64,000 nt of DNA from Malaya genurostris (GCF_030247185.1 NC_080572.1:218207435-218271434); one strand, 5' to 3'; counted from the first letter of the stretch, positions 52,950 through 64,000 are shown. Numbers and translations are program-made. The notes: a model not told the origin generated them from the letters alone.

Positions 52950-53448
52950 TATCGCCCAGTAACGGCGGAACCAGAAGTCTGGTCGGAATGAAATGTCACA
53001 GTAGCTTTTGAGACAATGTGAACTTTAATTTGAACCAAGATTTGTGAAAATCGGTCGCAAGCGTCGCTGAGAAATCGAAGAGAGTTCTACATTTGGAGTT
53101 TTTCTTTGCTACTTTCGGTGCTTCCGGAACAGGAAAAGGGGTGACCAGTAGTGCCGGATTAAGTTTACATGCTCACAAACTAAGAAGTTCTGCGAACTAG
53201 AAAAAAATATCAGACAGCTTTATGGGATTTGTACCTGTTTTCGACCATCGTTCGTGAAAAAATACTCATGAAATTGGTAGTTTTCCACTTATCACGCTTA
53301 ATTCCGGAACCGGAAGTCGGATCTGGATAAAATATTCTAGTCATTTTTAGGAAACTATAAGATTTTTCATTTGAATCTTAGTTTGTGAAAATCGGTTTAG
53401 TCATTTTCGAAAAAAAATGAGTGCACATTTTTTCTCTAATGTTCACAT
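52950..53448 (-). repeat. Repeat family R, minus strand, interrupted by the DD41D element
   Basis: Modules with CCGGAACCGGAAGTCGGATC (about 53296) and GTGAAAATCGGTTTAGTC mark the family. The repeat breaks at 53449, where the DD41D-type element sits, and resumes at 54377 with CTCCGGAACCGGAAGTCGGA, extending to about 54500. Confidence 0.6.
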
Positions 53449-53449
53449 A

Positions 53450-54374
53450 AAGGGTGATTTTTTAAGAGCTTGAGAACTTTTTTAAACAATAAAACGCATA
53501 AAATTTGCAAAATCTCATCGGTTCTTTATTTTAAACGTTAGATTGGTACATGACATTTACTTTTTGAAGATAATTTCATTTAAATGTTGATCGCGGCTGC
53601 GTCTTAGGTGGTCCATTCGGAAAATCCGCTTTTTTATCGACAAATTTTGTTCAGCGATGAGGCTCATTTCTGGTTGAATGGCTACGTAAATAAGCAAAAT
53701 TGCCGCATTTGGAGTGAAGAGCAACCAGAAGCCGTTCAAGAACTGCCCATGCATCCCGAAAAATGCACTGTTTGGTGTGGTTTGTACGCTGGTGGAATCA
53801 TTGGACCGTATTTTTTCAAAGATGCTGTTGGACGCAACGTTACAGTGAATGGCGATCGCTATCGTTCGATGCTAACAAACTTTTTGTTGCCAAAAATAGA
53901 AGAACTGAACTTGGTTGACATGTGGTTTCAACAAGATGGCGCTACATGCCACACAGCTCGCGATTCTATGGCCATTTTGAGGGAAAACTTCGGAGAACAA
54001 TTCATCTCAAGAAATGGACCGGTAAGTTGGCCACCAAGATCATGCGATTTGACGCCTTTAGACTATTTTTTGTGGGGCTACGTCAAGTCTAAAGTCTACA
54101 GAAATAAGCCAGTAACTATTCCAGCTTTGGAAGACAACATTTCCGAAGAAATTCGGGCTATTCCGGCCGAAATGCTCGAAAAAGTTGCCCAAAATTGGAC
54201 TTTCCGAATGGACCACCTAAGACGCAGCCGCGGTCAACATTTAAATGAAATTATCTTCAAAAAGTAAATGTCATGTACCAATCTAACGTTTAAAATAAAG
54301 AACCGATGAGATTTTGCAAATTTTATGCGTTTTATTGTTCAAAAAAGTTCTCAAGCTCTTAAAAAATCACCCTT
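53450..54374 (+). mobile_element. DD41D-type Tc1/mariner element with duplicated inverted 3' end
   Basis: The ends AAGGGTGATTTTTTAAGAGC and its reverse complement are flanked by TA (53448-53449, 54375-54376). The inverted repeat is unusually long, about 180 bp. It includes coding sequence for the transposase C-terminus: GGTGGTCCATTCGGAAA at about 53609 is the reverse complement of the coding strand at about 54200. The 5' end of the ancestral element, with its own terminus and the N-terminal half of the gene, is therefore replaced by an inverted copy of the 3' end. Confidence 0.85.
53620..54267 (+). pseudogene. DD41D-type transposase, N-terminally truncated
   Basis: About 215 residues, open. 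Catalytic residues are present: the first Asp in ILFSDEAHFWLNGYVNKQNC, the second in WFQQDGATCHTA, the third in PPRSCDLTPLDYFLWGY. The last is 41 residues beyond the second, which defines the DD41D spacing (visitor/rosa type). The C-terminus RMDHLRRSRGQHLNEIIFKK is normal. The N-terminal DNA-binding domains (about 130 residues) are missing, cut at the duplicated inverted 3' end. Although the catalytic core reads through, it cannot bind its ends as written. Confidence 0.85.
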
Positions 54375-54581
54375 TATTACACTGTATCTCCGGAACCGGA
54401 AGTCGGATCCAAATGAAATTCAATAGCAGGCTATAGGGCCATACAATTTTTAATTCAAATCTAATTTTGTGAAAGTATAGTAGTGTCTGATTCGTCCGAA
54501 GATTTTCTGACAAAAATGTAAGGTGATTGTCAATCGCTAGGCAGCAAGGCCATGCAGCATCTGATATTCTGAACGCTCGTC

Positions 54582-54632
54582 GATGATGATACATGGCCGA
54601 GGTGATCGACACCTCGGCCATGTATCATCATC
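54582..54632. repeat. Perfect 23-bp hairpin
   Basis: GATGATGATACATGGCCGAG then GTG, a 5-base ATCGA loop, and the exact reverse complement. Weaker inverted similarity continues outward (GAACGCTCGTC against ACCAACGTTC). It marks the junction between family R sequence and a truncated mariner. Confidence 0.9.
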
Positions 54633-54639
54633 ACCAACG

Positions 54640-55122
54640 TTCTGAATTATTGCAATGGATCCCCTTTTTTTCGCCAGTAATAACTCGATACAAGACACCT
54701 TTTCTTTTGTGCCGTTGGAGTAGTTGTTCGCACGTGAAGACGTATCTTGGCTTCAGTTCATACGGCACCCCATTGCCTGCCTTTCGGATCATTTTCATTG
54801 ATTATAAAAGTTTACAAATGGCTGGCTAAGTAACTCCGAGTGATTTTGCAAGTTCTTCTTGCATTTGCGATGGATTTTGATCGAGTAACTCCTCCAATTC
54901 TTCATTTTCAAACTTTGGCGGCATTCCAGCTCGTTCTTCGTCTGCCAAATCAAAATTACCAAATTTAAACCGTACAGATCACTTTCGACAGGTTCGCTCA
55001 GCTAGAGCATATTCATCATACACTTCCACAAAAATATGATGACTTTCGGCAGCTGTTTCCTTCATATGAAAATAATGAAGAGCTTCCCGCAAGAAAATCG
55101 CCTCAAAACTCGACATTTTCAT
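54640..55122 (-). pseudogene. mariner transposase, N-terminal half
   Basis: From MKMSSFEAIFLREALHYFHM, with an HTH-type N-terminal domain (AAESHHIFVEVYDEYALAER), then FENEELEELLDQNPSQMQEE, LAKSLGVT and, after a stop, NGVPYELKPRYVF and LLQRHKRKGVLYRVITGEKK. It breaks off just after the GxEKxIHxxN region, where the first catalytic residue lies, and the C-terminal half is replaced by the hairpin. A mariner-like end AGGTGTATAAATAAGTTCAT lies on the minus strand at about 55240. Lineage distinct from the other mariners here. Confidence 0.75.
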
Positions 55123-55251
55123 AGTAAAACTAATTTGATTCTGAAATTGAACGAAAGTAGCTTCCCAACGCATATTAGAAAAGGTCATAAAAATCAAGTT
55201 ACGTAAAGTGTTAGAAAACGGTATGAACTTATTTATACACCTATTATAAAC

Positions 55252-56030
55252 ATAAAGGATGATTTTTTAAGAGCTATGAGATTTGATTTTCAAAAATGAA
55301 ACTAAAATTTGAGAAAATTTATAAAATCTTTATTGGAATCGAAAAAACGATCAATATTATTTAATATTTGAAGATGATTTCATGCAAATGTTGGCCCCGG
55401 TTCCGCTTTAGATGGCCCATGCGCAAGGTTCAATTCTGGCACACTCTCTCCAACGACCGGTATTTCACGAATAAATGCTTCAATATTGGCTTCCAGTGCG
55501 TCAATTGTTGCTAGTTTATCCTTGTAGACATGAGCTTTAACATGGCCCCATAAGAAATAGTCCAAAGGCGTTAAATCACACTACCTAGGTGGCCAATTGA
55601 CGGGCCTAAAACGTGAGATAAACTTTTTACCGAAGGCGGCTCTCAATTTGGTCATTTTTCGCGTGCCGTGTGAGATGTGGCACCGTCTTGTTGAAACCAC
55701 ATGCCAAACATGTACAATTCTTCCAATTCGGCCAAAAAAAACGTCAATCATCACGCGGTAGCACTCGCCATTCACAGTTACGTTCCGCCCATCGTCGCCT
55801 TTGAAGAAGTACGGCCCGATGAATGCCACCGGCCCATAATCCACACCAAACAGTGACTTTTTTGGGATGCCTTGGTAGCTCTTACAATGCCTCTAGCTGA
55901 GCTTCACTTCAAATTCGGCAATTTTGCTTGTTGACGTATCCATTCAACCAGCAATGAGCTTCGTCGTTGAACACAATTTTTCGATAAAAAAGTGGATCTT
56001 TCTCCTACCTTGCCAGCGCCAAATGTTAGA
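55252..56030 (-). pseudogene. DD41D-type element and transposase, heavily decayed second copy
   Basis: The right terminal AAGGATGATTTTTTAAGAGC at 55253 matches the end of the 53450 element. On the minus strand PLFYRKIVFNDEAHCWLNGY and VNKQNC carry the first catalytic region. VTVWCGLWAGGI follows, then many frameshifts and stops. Remaining pieces near 55560-55700 and KAHVYKDKLATIDALEANIE complete the C-terminal half. It is older than the plus-strand copy and lies next to the mariner N-terminal remnant. Confidence 0.75.
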
Positions 56031-56358
56031 CGTTGTGATTCGATTCATGTATCAATTAAAGACCAAACTGAGCAAATTTCGCAATGACACAAGAGACGAT
56101 TCTCGCGTGATCTGTCAAAAGCAGTGTTGCCTAAAAGATACCAAGGGAATGAACTAGCTTAACCTTTTCAAATTGTAAACAATATTTGAATTAGTAATTC
56201 AGTTTCTTGCATCGTCGCTTTAAACACAAAATTCAATAGCAACTTATGAGAGCTAAATACGTTACGTTTGAGTCTAAGTTTGTAAAAATCTTTTCAACCG
56301 TCTCTGAGAAAATTGAGTGAAATCCGTTTTCTGAGCTTATAAGTTTATTTAATGGATA

Positions 56359-57090
56359 GCTATACCTATACGTTCGTATATTATTTTCACTAAAAACAGT
56401 ACATTTTGCGTGAAAACCAAGCAAATACAGTACAACGACTTTGGAAAAATAGTACATTTTGCAGTACGCATTTTATTTAACAATAGTGAATAAAATAACA
56501 AAAGCAAATAATTATCAGATGGTTTATTTTCATAATCTCAATAATTTATTTTATTTTCCTTTTCAAGGCATTTTTAGTTAAAAGAACTGAAAAAATACAT
56601 GAAATAATCATCATCATCATCATCATCATCATCAAACGTTTATTGCACAAAATTTCACTTTTTTTAAAAACAGATATCTTTGATGATGATTTTGATTTAG
56701 TGTATTCTTACTTTTTGTTGGAGATATTTTTCTTTTTCAAAAATAGACAAAATTTAGCAAAATTGGCGTGACGCGCTCTGAACCAGAATGAATAATGAAA
56801 AGGAGAGAAAGAGACCAGTCTATTTATTGTTTGCATATATTTATATACGCTACGTGTTGTCACTGTTCTATCTGACGTTTTGGATTGCAGCAAATCGAAA
56901 TTCGATGAGTTGGAGATGTAAAACTCTGTATTTATTTTTTTGATGTGAAAAATACAGTACATTTCAATGGGAAAATACCGTACAAATTGAAATACAGTAC
57001 ATTGGAGGGTAAAGACAGTGCACAATATTTGAGTCTAAAATACAGTACAATACTGTAAAACACAGTACGGATATGAGCGTTAGGTATAGC
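56359..57090. mobile_element. Element with subterminal CAGTAC repeats, inserted in family R
   Basis: The ends are GCTATACCTATACGTTCGTA and, in reverse complement, GCTATACCTAACGCTCATAT. Both subterminal zones are rich in ACAGTAC or close variants (at least eight copies within 150 bp of the ends). A family R module precedes it and another follows. No transposase inside; a possible ATC microsatellite is at 56607-56634. Subterminal repeats of this kind serve as transposase-binding sites in some DNA transposons, an inference here. Confidence 0.55.
56607..56634. repeat. ATC microsatellite
   Basis: About nine pure ATC units. Confidence 0.95.
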
Positions 57091-57094
57091 CGAA

Positions 57095-57385
57095 GTCGAG
57101 TTTGTAATTTAAAACACACTTCACCTAGCGTTTCCGGAACCAAAAATCGGATGCGGACAAATTTAAATAGCTGTCTATGAGTCTTATGGAATTGATTCAA
57201 TCTCCGAGAAAACTGAGTGCATATTTTTGTTGCATACATAGACACATATACGCAGACATTTTCAGTTCTCGACGAACTGAATCGAATGCTATATGACACT
57301 CGGCCCTCCGCCCCTTGGTTCAAAAGTCGGTTTCCACAGTGATTGCAGGGCAAAACTCGATTTTTCATTGAATACCTCATAGAAA
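57095..57385 (-). repeat. Repeat family R, minus-strand start region
   Basis: TTTCCGGAACCAAAAATCGG, GACGAACTGAATCGAATGCT and GGTTTCCACAGTGATTGCAG are reverse-complement counterparts of the start of the copy at 41722. Confidence 0.65.
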
Positions 57386-57522
57386 AATCCATCATGACAT
57401 AAGATCATCGGATTGTTCTCTCCGCAAGTACATAATAGTAAATTGTTGCGCAAAATGAATAAATATGTCAACCCATCGATTCGAGATATAATTCGTAATC
57501 TTGTGATTGTTAAAAAAATGAA

Positions 57523-57528
57523 TTTATT
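57523..57528 (-). terminator. Candidate polyadenylation signal of IFT122
   Basis: AATAAA on the minus strand, about 125 bases downstream of the IFT122 stop codon. It is the first canonical hexamer after the stop; an alternative site further away is possible. Confidence 0.45.
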
Positions 57529-57652
57529 TTCAAATACCATGCGTTAGTTTCATAAATAATTATCACTATAAAAATACCACACCACTGGTGGTATCGGACG
57601 GAATGAGATCACAAATTTTAAATGCACACACCTATTGTGTATCATTGTGTTG

Positions 57653-60600
57653 TTAATTGATTAAATTGCTTTCAGGTGTCCGACAGAATGGACAGTGCCC
57701 TTTCTGGAGAACCTGCAGTTCAAAGTCCTCCGAATGGAAAGCGTTACTACATTCCGGACAAACGGTAATCTGCAGTTCAGGTAAAAGATTCCGGTAGTAT
57801 TTTGTCACGATTGGTTTCGGTCCCTTGATAATGATGACTTCCCGTGGATCGATGGCTCTCAGTGCATCACGATCCAAACTGGTGGAGTAGGTGTCAATCA
57901 TGTCCTGCAGTTATAAGATCCGTAAGTATTAGTATTCAGGTTTAGAATAGGAAAACAAAAACATTTACTTCATGTATGAACTGGTCAGGCTGTCCATCGT
58001 TGGTTTTCGGAGGTGCCATCAACAATCTTTCAGCTTCTTGCTCTGTTATGTCATTCTCGATACTGAACTCAGAAAGCGGTAGAATCTCGAACGAAACGTA
58101 TGAAAACACATACTCCTGACCACAGTTTGGACACCGATTACCATGCAAATGCGGACTGTAATTCGAGCATCGATAACACATTGGTAAATATTCTTCCGGA
58201 TCGTTAAATCCTCCCGGACAGGCACGGCTGGTTATATAGTTTATATCTACTTGCTCTTGAATACCCGGAGGAGCTTTCAACAGTAAGAGTTTGTTATTGA
58301 TTTGAAGATGCAATTTGTTAGCTCCAAGCACTTTGGCTTGCTTCGAAAGAGTGTAGTATACCGCACTGAAATGATTGATCGATTTCATGAAACTGACAAT
58401 GAAACGATGGATGTTTACTTACAAAAGACTTATTCCCTTGGGAGGCGTAACTCCACTGATTTGGTTCACAACAAAACGACTGGTATTGAATAACGTAAGC
58501 GGAGGACTGCTTGTGAATGGCTCCTTCAAGTAAGCATTGATGGTATTGTAAGCGTAATAAATTGAAGCCAGCTTCAGTAGAGATTTGTACTCGATAATTT
58601 TCGGTTCCGCAGAAATACTATCATTTTCGAGCAATTTTAAGATCTGTCTTGCCCTCAGCCACGTATAGTAACCGGCGTCCAAATTGCGCTCCTCGGATAC
58701 GGCACAGTCTACGAGATTGCGTAAAAGTTTTGTGGCTTCATTCGGTTTGCCGGCTAAAACGTACGCTTCATGAGCCGAAATGAACTGATCGGACTCGGCC
58801 AACCATTGAGCGTGCTGATAATGGATCGAAGGCAAGATTTTCGGCAAGTGTTCAGCTAGTCGGAAAGCTTCCGGCCAGTCTCGAGCTTCCACATGTAATT
58901 GTACGACTTGTTCTTCTTCCCCAAGCTTCCGATATATTTCTGCAGCCAGTGGTAATGCTTTCAATCGTCTCAAGTGGGTTGCAATCTGTTCCAACGGTAC
59001 TTTTTCGGATGGATTCAGGCGCCTTCCGATGTCTAGTAAGACGTCTGTCCACCCTTGATCAGCAACAATTTCGATAGCCCGTTCTGATTCCCCAGCAGAA
59101 AGTAGCAATTCTGCAGCAGCTCTGGGTTCATGAACCGAGTAAGCCCACTCCGCTCGCCTTCTGATGAGCTCTTTTTTATCAGCCGCACTGCCTTCCTTCA
59201 GAAACTCTTGCGCCAAATCGAACATACGTAAGTCACTGTACATCGCCAATCCTTTGCTATTATTTCCAGCCTTCTGATACAAACGAGCTGCCTCTTTGAA
59301 CTTCCCTGCAAAAGCACAGGTATCGGCCAGCAGTATCTCCTTGGATGTTTCTCCGCGTTTCTGTCGTTCTTTCAGATCCTTTATCAGTTCAAGCCAGGGC
59401 AAGTTACGCACCTTTACGTATGCGTCTCGTGCCACTTGATAATTGGTTGCCTCGAGAGCAGCTTGCGCCAGTCCTTCCCAGTCGGTGATTGGCACCCCAA
59501 GGCAGGCCACCTGATAGGCGTCTCTGGATAAAATTAAAATTCCTTATCAATATTAATCACTTTAAAAAAAATTCAATAATAATACTCACTCGAACATGCC
59601 AGCTTCGACGTACTGCCACATGGTGGCTCCCAATGCTAACGGCACATTGCTCATTACATTTCCACGCAAGCAGAAGGCCGTAGCTCCACACAGCCCCACG
59701 ACAACCCCGAGCATCGTTTGTGGACTTCTTGGCGGAAGGGATCCCACACGAACGCTTAAGCCTCCAGTTGTGTGCGAATAGCATAGCATCGACTCCAGGT
59801 GGGTATTCCACGCGACCGAGTTAACATTTGAGTCTTGATATAGCAAGCTGTCGGTTACCAGATCGCGAACCACTAACCTACCCGAGTCATCCACCACCGC
59901 AAGTTTAGTGCGGGTCGCATTGAGATCCAAACACCGAACGGACGAAAGTACCGTCGTTACCAGAATCGGCAGGGAGTTGTCCAGAAAAATTCTCCAAACC
60001 TGTCCGCTCTTAAGTCCCAGCAAAAGACCTTCACAACCCGCCGGTCCTCCGGTTACTTTAATGTACCGTATAAAGCTATCCATAAGCCACTCTCGCTGCA
60101 GCACTCCGTTGAAGTCTAAACTTTGCAGCTTTTTTTCCTGGCACAAAACCAAGTGCTGGGCGCAAACAACCAATAAACTGCAATCGAACTTCTTAGCGAT
60201 CTTTTCCTTCACTTTGTAATGCATTGGCTGATTCTCTGCCGAACTCAACTCATACAACACCACCCGTTCTGGTAATTGAACCGCAAGGCGGTTTCTATAA
60301 ATCGCTATTTTATGAACCAGATCACGACATTTTATGCGAACTTTCTGACCCGACACCAAATGCTGTATAATAACGTCACACATGTTTTCTCTGAACGCAT
60401 ACCGTTCCCGGTACAATGCATGAACGGTATTGAAAGCCATATTGTAACACGCAAGAGTTCCATCCTGGCAACCGACCACCTAAAAAAGTCAATTTATAAT
60501 TGCATTGCAACCACAACCGGATCATACCAGATTCCACTTACAATAGAATTCCCCAAAGGATGTACTGCCGTAGCCCATATCCACGATTCGTGCAATTCTC

Positions 60601-61557
60601 CCAGCATACCAAGCCGAATGCCATCCCGCGTAAAAAGTTGCAGTGCCTTGTTACATCCGGAAATAATCAGAAATTCACCATCAGGGAAAAAACTCAAACA
60701 TAACGGATCGAAGTTGAAATTGCGTTCCTTTCCGATAGCTTGTCCACCAAGCGAGTAAAACGAAAGCGTTTGGCTCCAATCGATTACGCAGAGAATATCC
60801 GCGGAACCGCTAGCTGGTGGGTTCCATGCCAGTCCGAAAACCGGACTGTTCACTCCACCAGGGCGTTCGATTTTAATTTTTTCATCGCCGGTTTTGTTTC
60901 GTATGGATATCGTTCCGTTCGCCATTCCAAGGGCAATGTACTGACCATCGTTGGTCCAAGCGCATGCATTCACCCGAGCGGATGTTTTGTATTTCTGAAC
61001 CGCTTTTTGTTCCGATGACCAGAATGAGAAGTCAGACACGGCACACGAAGCCAAATGATGCGATATTGGATTGAATGCCAAGCATTGCACGGAGTCTCCA
61101 TGACTACAAACGTGAGCAGTCTAATTAATTTCAACCGTACCCGTAGGGAATTGATATACTTACGAATATTTAAGTAAACCTTCCAATTTGTTGGTCCAAA
61201 TTATAACCGTCTTATCGGCACTGCCGGAAGCAAATTTCTTGCCATCCCTGGCATATGACACACAATGAACAATATCTTTATGACCTTTCAGTGAGCTCAC
61301 CATGTTTCCATCGTTTGGATCGTAAACCAAAACCTTGTGCCCGGCTCCGACAATCAACTGAATCCCTTCGGGATGGAAACATATAGAATGTATGCTAAAA
61401 ATAAAACAAACCCACTATTGAATTATTACTAATCTTGCAGAGAACCATGCAAATCGATTTATCGATCCGTAATGGCCCTAACTTCGACTCACCTGACTAC
61501 GTCAGATTTCTCGTTGGGGTCGAGTATTTTCTCGACCCATTTCGGGATCGCACGCAT
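57653..61557 (-). CDS. IFT122: IFT122, intraflagellar transport-A core protein (WDR122)
   Basis: Seven coding exons (61557-61493, 61394-61164, 61103-60542, 60479-59590, 59523-58423, 58365-57969, 57904-57653) give a 3498-nt frame of 1165 residues. All introns are GT-AG and only 57-98 nt. IFT122 is a core subunit of the IFT-A complex, which drives retrograde transport and delivers membrane receptors into cilia. In insects it is needed in ciliated sensory neurons (Drosophila Oseg1). It starts MRAIPKWVEKILDPNEKSDV. N-terminal WD40 repeats (LKGHKDIVHCVSYARDGKKF, ASGSADKTVIIW) form two propellers through exon 4. Exon 5 is an alpha-solenoid of TPR-like repeats. The C-terminus has two zinc-binding motifs (CYRCSNYSPHLHGNRCPNCG; CPECSNAF with CPFCR). 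Length matches the family (about 1180 in human), and an acidic insert of the vertebrate protein is absent. No disabling change seen. Confidence 0.95.
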
Positions 61558-61559
61558 CT

Positions 61560-63740
61560 TCAATGAAAATACAGATCCTTCCTCGTTTGCTCTAATCTAA
61601 AGGTACGACTCCATTTCATACAAGTTGCAGGTCCAAACTATCGGCTCCACAAAAACAATATTTTATTCATTGACAAATAAATATTACAACTCCGCTTCAC
61701 GATCGATACTGTTATTTATTTATGTGTAACTGCTTTACTACACGTATTGAATGAAAATAAACCGTCTTCGATTAGTTCTGTCTCTTGCGTAGAAAGGCAC
61801 ACACACGACTATAAATGAAGAATGAATGATTCGATATATGTATACGAATGCAATTTTTGTTTGATGTTGGTGCAAATGAATTCGTGAGAGCAGAAAACAT
61901 GTGCGAGAGCATTGATACACTGAACGGAACCGTCCACCGCTTTTGATTGGATCCACGTAAAATTGTTAGCTTTTTCCCTTAAAATAATAAACGAAAATGA
62001 ACTTACTGAAAAAAAAAAACAATTGATTAACTGTGAGACATGCGGAATCCAACACAATTTACTGTATTTTTAAGTCCAAAACATGCTTTTCAACTATACA
62101 ATAGGGCACTCAGGTAAATTGAGTAGTGAAAATCATAAGGCAAATCTTATAATGCATAAAAAATCACCCATAAAAAATGTCATATACATATCATCTATCA
62201 CTATTATAGTTTTCATACGAACAGCTTATGAATTCCACAATAAATGAGAGAAGCTACGTTTGTCATAGAAATTTCGCACAATGGTCCTAAAAATTTCGTA
62301 TGAGTTCCTTTTTATTGGAATTCTAAATTTCGTAACTTCATAAGGCGGTCTTATGATTCGCATACGATATTCTTGTGGCTTAAAACCATACGAGTATTAT
62401 TTTGAAATTCCATATATTTTTTGAATGAGTGATAAAGTCACCATGTTACACGCAGAGAAATTGAGCTTGTTTAAAATAACAACACAGTTAGTAGATTTAT
62501 TAATTCGATTTATGTTGATTTCAAGCTAGAATATGATTGAGCTAAACCAATTCATCTCTTCATCATCAGCAATGATCTCTGTTTGATGTGAATAAAAATT
62601 TTGGTCTAGCCAAACGAAAAAAAATAGGTGTTCCAGATGAATTCACTGTTGAAATAAATTGTCTAATTATTGCTTATCAACAAAAGTTAAGTTGATTATG
62701 TTGGTAATACCTATGTTAATTTAATTCTGATTTGCCTCTATGGCGAGAAAAAGTATGGCGCATTTTATATATGAACTTATTTGTATAATGATACAACAAA
62801 GATTATTGTTGAAATGAACTCAGTTTTATTTCTTATAAATCAGAGCAATTTTTCACCCGTGAATAAACAGAAAAGTTTGTACGCGTTTCAAAAAGTGAAA
62901 TTTCATTCACATAAGGCTTTGTATTGAGCCTTTTCAACAATCCCAGCGTAAGTATTGATAATTAATAATATTAGAAACTGCATTACATTACATAACACGC
63001 TTCCTTTACAAAAACTGTTTGATTCAGAATATTTATATTTATTTATTTATTTATTTTTCTCTAATTCATCCGACAATAAAAGGTCTTAATGAATATAATG
63101 TAGTCAGGTTATAAAATAATGGAACGTAACACTTTCTGCATAAATTTATGTGTAGGTTCGCCGAAATCGAAGAGATGTTCTACAATCCAAAATGTTCTGA
63201 TGCGTGCTGTTATCGGCTCATATAATCCAAACGTCGTTCGGTGGAATCTCGGTTGAAGTAAACTAGTAGAACATAGCGACCGTATCTTTATCGGACTGCA
63301 AGGGCACCGAATCATTGGACATAAAAGTAATATACCAAGACTTGATTGTGGTATGTGTTGTGTATAAATTAATTAGTTCAAAAACAACATAAATCTAAAT
63401 AGTACTGCTTACTGACAGAACGGTCATAAAATGGCTATTGAAAATAATAAGAGAAATGAAAATAATAAGAGAAATAAAAGTTCAGTCTGTTTTTGAGAGC
63501 TAGCCTGGAGTGTTCTAATTCTGACCTATCTACCAAATACAAATAATAATACCCCTAAGTCCCATACAAATGAACTGCCAATGTTTGGTTCACAGCATGA
63601 ACAAGGAAGCCTAGCCAATATCTCCCTTTCATTGCGATGGTTTGAAAATGTGGAAGGAGATCGTTTCTGGCAACGCTTTATGCTAGTTGCTACGGTGCAA
63701 AACAAACTTGTTTGTTTTTGTTTATCATTGTAGTATTAAA
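61560..63740. other. Intergenic region upstream of IFT122, no gene seen
   Basis: AT-rich. The first 100 bases probably hold the IFT122 5'UTR and promoter, with no TATA box evident. A TTTA tetranucleotide run lies at about 63031-63056. A segment near 62150-62400 with CATAAGRC and TTTCGTATGA motifs looks repetitive but is not resolved. Confidence 0.45.
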
Positions 63741-63806
63741 CTGCAACAATCAGTCTAAATATCGCCGGCACTCAACTGCAACAATCAGTCTAAATCCGCC
63801 GGCACT
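63741..63806. repeat. Direct repeat of about 32 bp at the duplication boundary
   Basis: CTGCAACAATCAGTCTAAAT then ATCGCCGGCACT (63741-63772) is followed, after CAA, by a second copy lacking one base (63776-63806). The second copy abuts the duplicated IFT122 exon. Confidence 0.85.
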
Positions 63807-64000
63807 GTTGGTCCAAATTATAACCGTCTTATCGGCACTGCCGGAAGCAAATTTCTTGCCATCCCTGGCATATGACACACAATGAACAATATCTTTATGA
63901 CCTTTCAGTGAGCTCACCATGTTTCCATCGTTTGGATCGTAAACCAAAACCTTGTGCCCGGCTCCGACAATCAACTGAATCCCTTCGGGATGGAAACATA
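63806..64000 (-). pseudogene. Partial duplicate of IFT122 exon 2, cut by window edge
   Basis: By eye it is identical over 195 bp to 61189-61383 (constant offset of 2617, no indel), in the same orientation as the gene. It covers most of exon 2 from near its 5' end (IQLIVGAGHKVLVYDPNDGN) to TVIIWTN. There the reading runs into unrelated sequence (SAGGFRLIVAVECRRYLD then stop) instead of KLEGLLKYS. The exon 3' end and donor site are missing. Whether exon 1 and a promoter are also duplicated lies beyond the window. It could be a true tandem duplicate or an assembly duplicate. Confidence 0.9.

Noticed and set aside
56607..56634. CRISPR-like regular repeat
   Set aside because: It is a simple ATC microsatellite with no spacers. 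No CRISPR array exists in the window, as expected for an animal genome.

Overview
The window looks like repeat-rich euchromatin from a mosquito (Culicidae, most likely a culicine such as Aedes). The evidence is one well conserved insect gene with very short introns, two full-length I-clade non-LTR retrotransposons, an ITmD37E-type transposon (a lineage first described in mosquitoes), a tRNA-derived SINE, and many MITEs and foldback repeats in AT-rich DNA. These assignments rest on motif recognition, not on a database search.

Layout. 1-8.8 kb: degenerate repeats, mariner remnants, a foldback element with tandem-repeat arms (3600-4440), an internally deleted mariner (5197-6093) abutting a foldback MITE, and AT microsatellites. 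8.8-24.2 kb: mostly anonymous sequence with an inverted-repeat cluster holding a hAT-type MITE with an 8-bp target duplication (11015-11294), a 230-bp MITE, a 204-bp pure ATT tract, a TTAA-bounded element (19696-20798) and a possible Helitron end. 24.2-30.2 kb: full-length I-type retrotransposon 1, with one nonsense codon in ORF2. 30.2-36 kb: a small MITE, a SINE with target duplication, and anonymous sequence. 36-38.4 kb: a mariner cut in two by an ITmD37E-type element at a TA, with reading continuity on either side. 40.8-50.8 kb: a three-layer nest in which a dispersed repeat is split by a long-terminal-inverted-repeat element (40936-50299, 4-bp TTAT duplication). That element has taken in a degenerate repeat and the apparently intact retrotransposon 2 (42880-49044). 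50.8-57.6 kb: more MITEs, a DD41D-type element with a rebuilt 5' end, a perfect 23-bp hairpin, further transposase remnants and an element with subterminal CAGTAC repeats.

The only host gene recognised with confidence is IFT122 (minus strand, 57653-61557, seven coding exons, 1165 aa), a core intraflagellar transport-A subunit. Upstream of it, at the right edge of the window, lies an identical partial copy of its exon 2 (63806-64000), from a recent tandem duplication or an assembly duplicate.

The window is mainly a record of nested transposition. At least five Tc1/mariner-type transposase lineages, two I-type retrotransposons and roughly ten non-autonomous families are present. Several nests have clean boundaries, so relative insertion order can be read.
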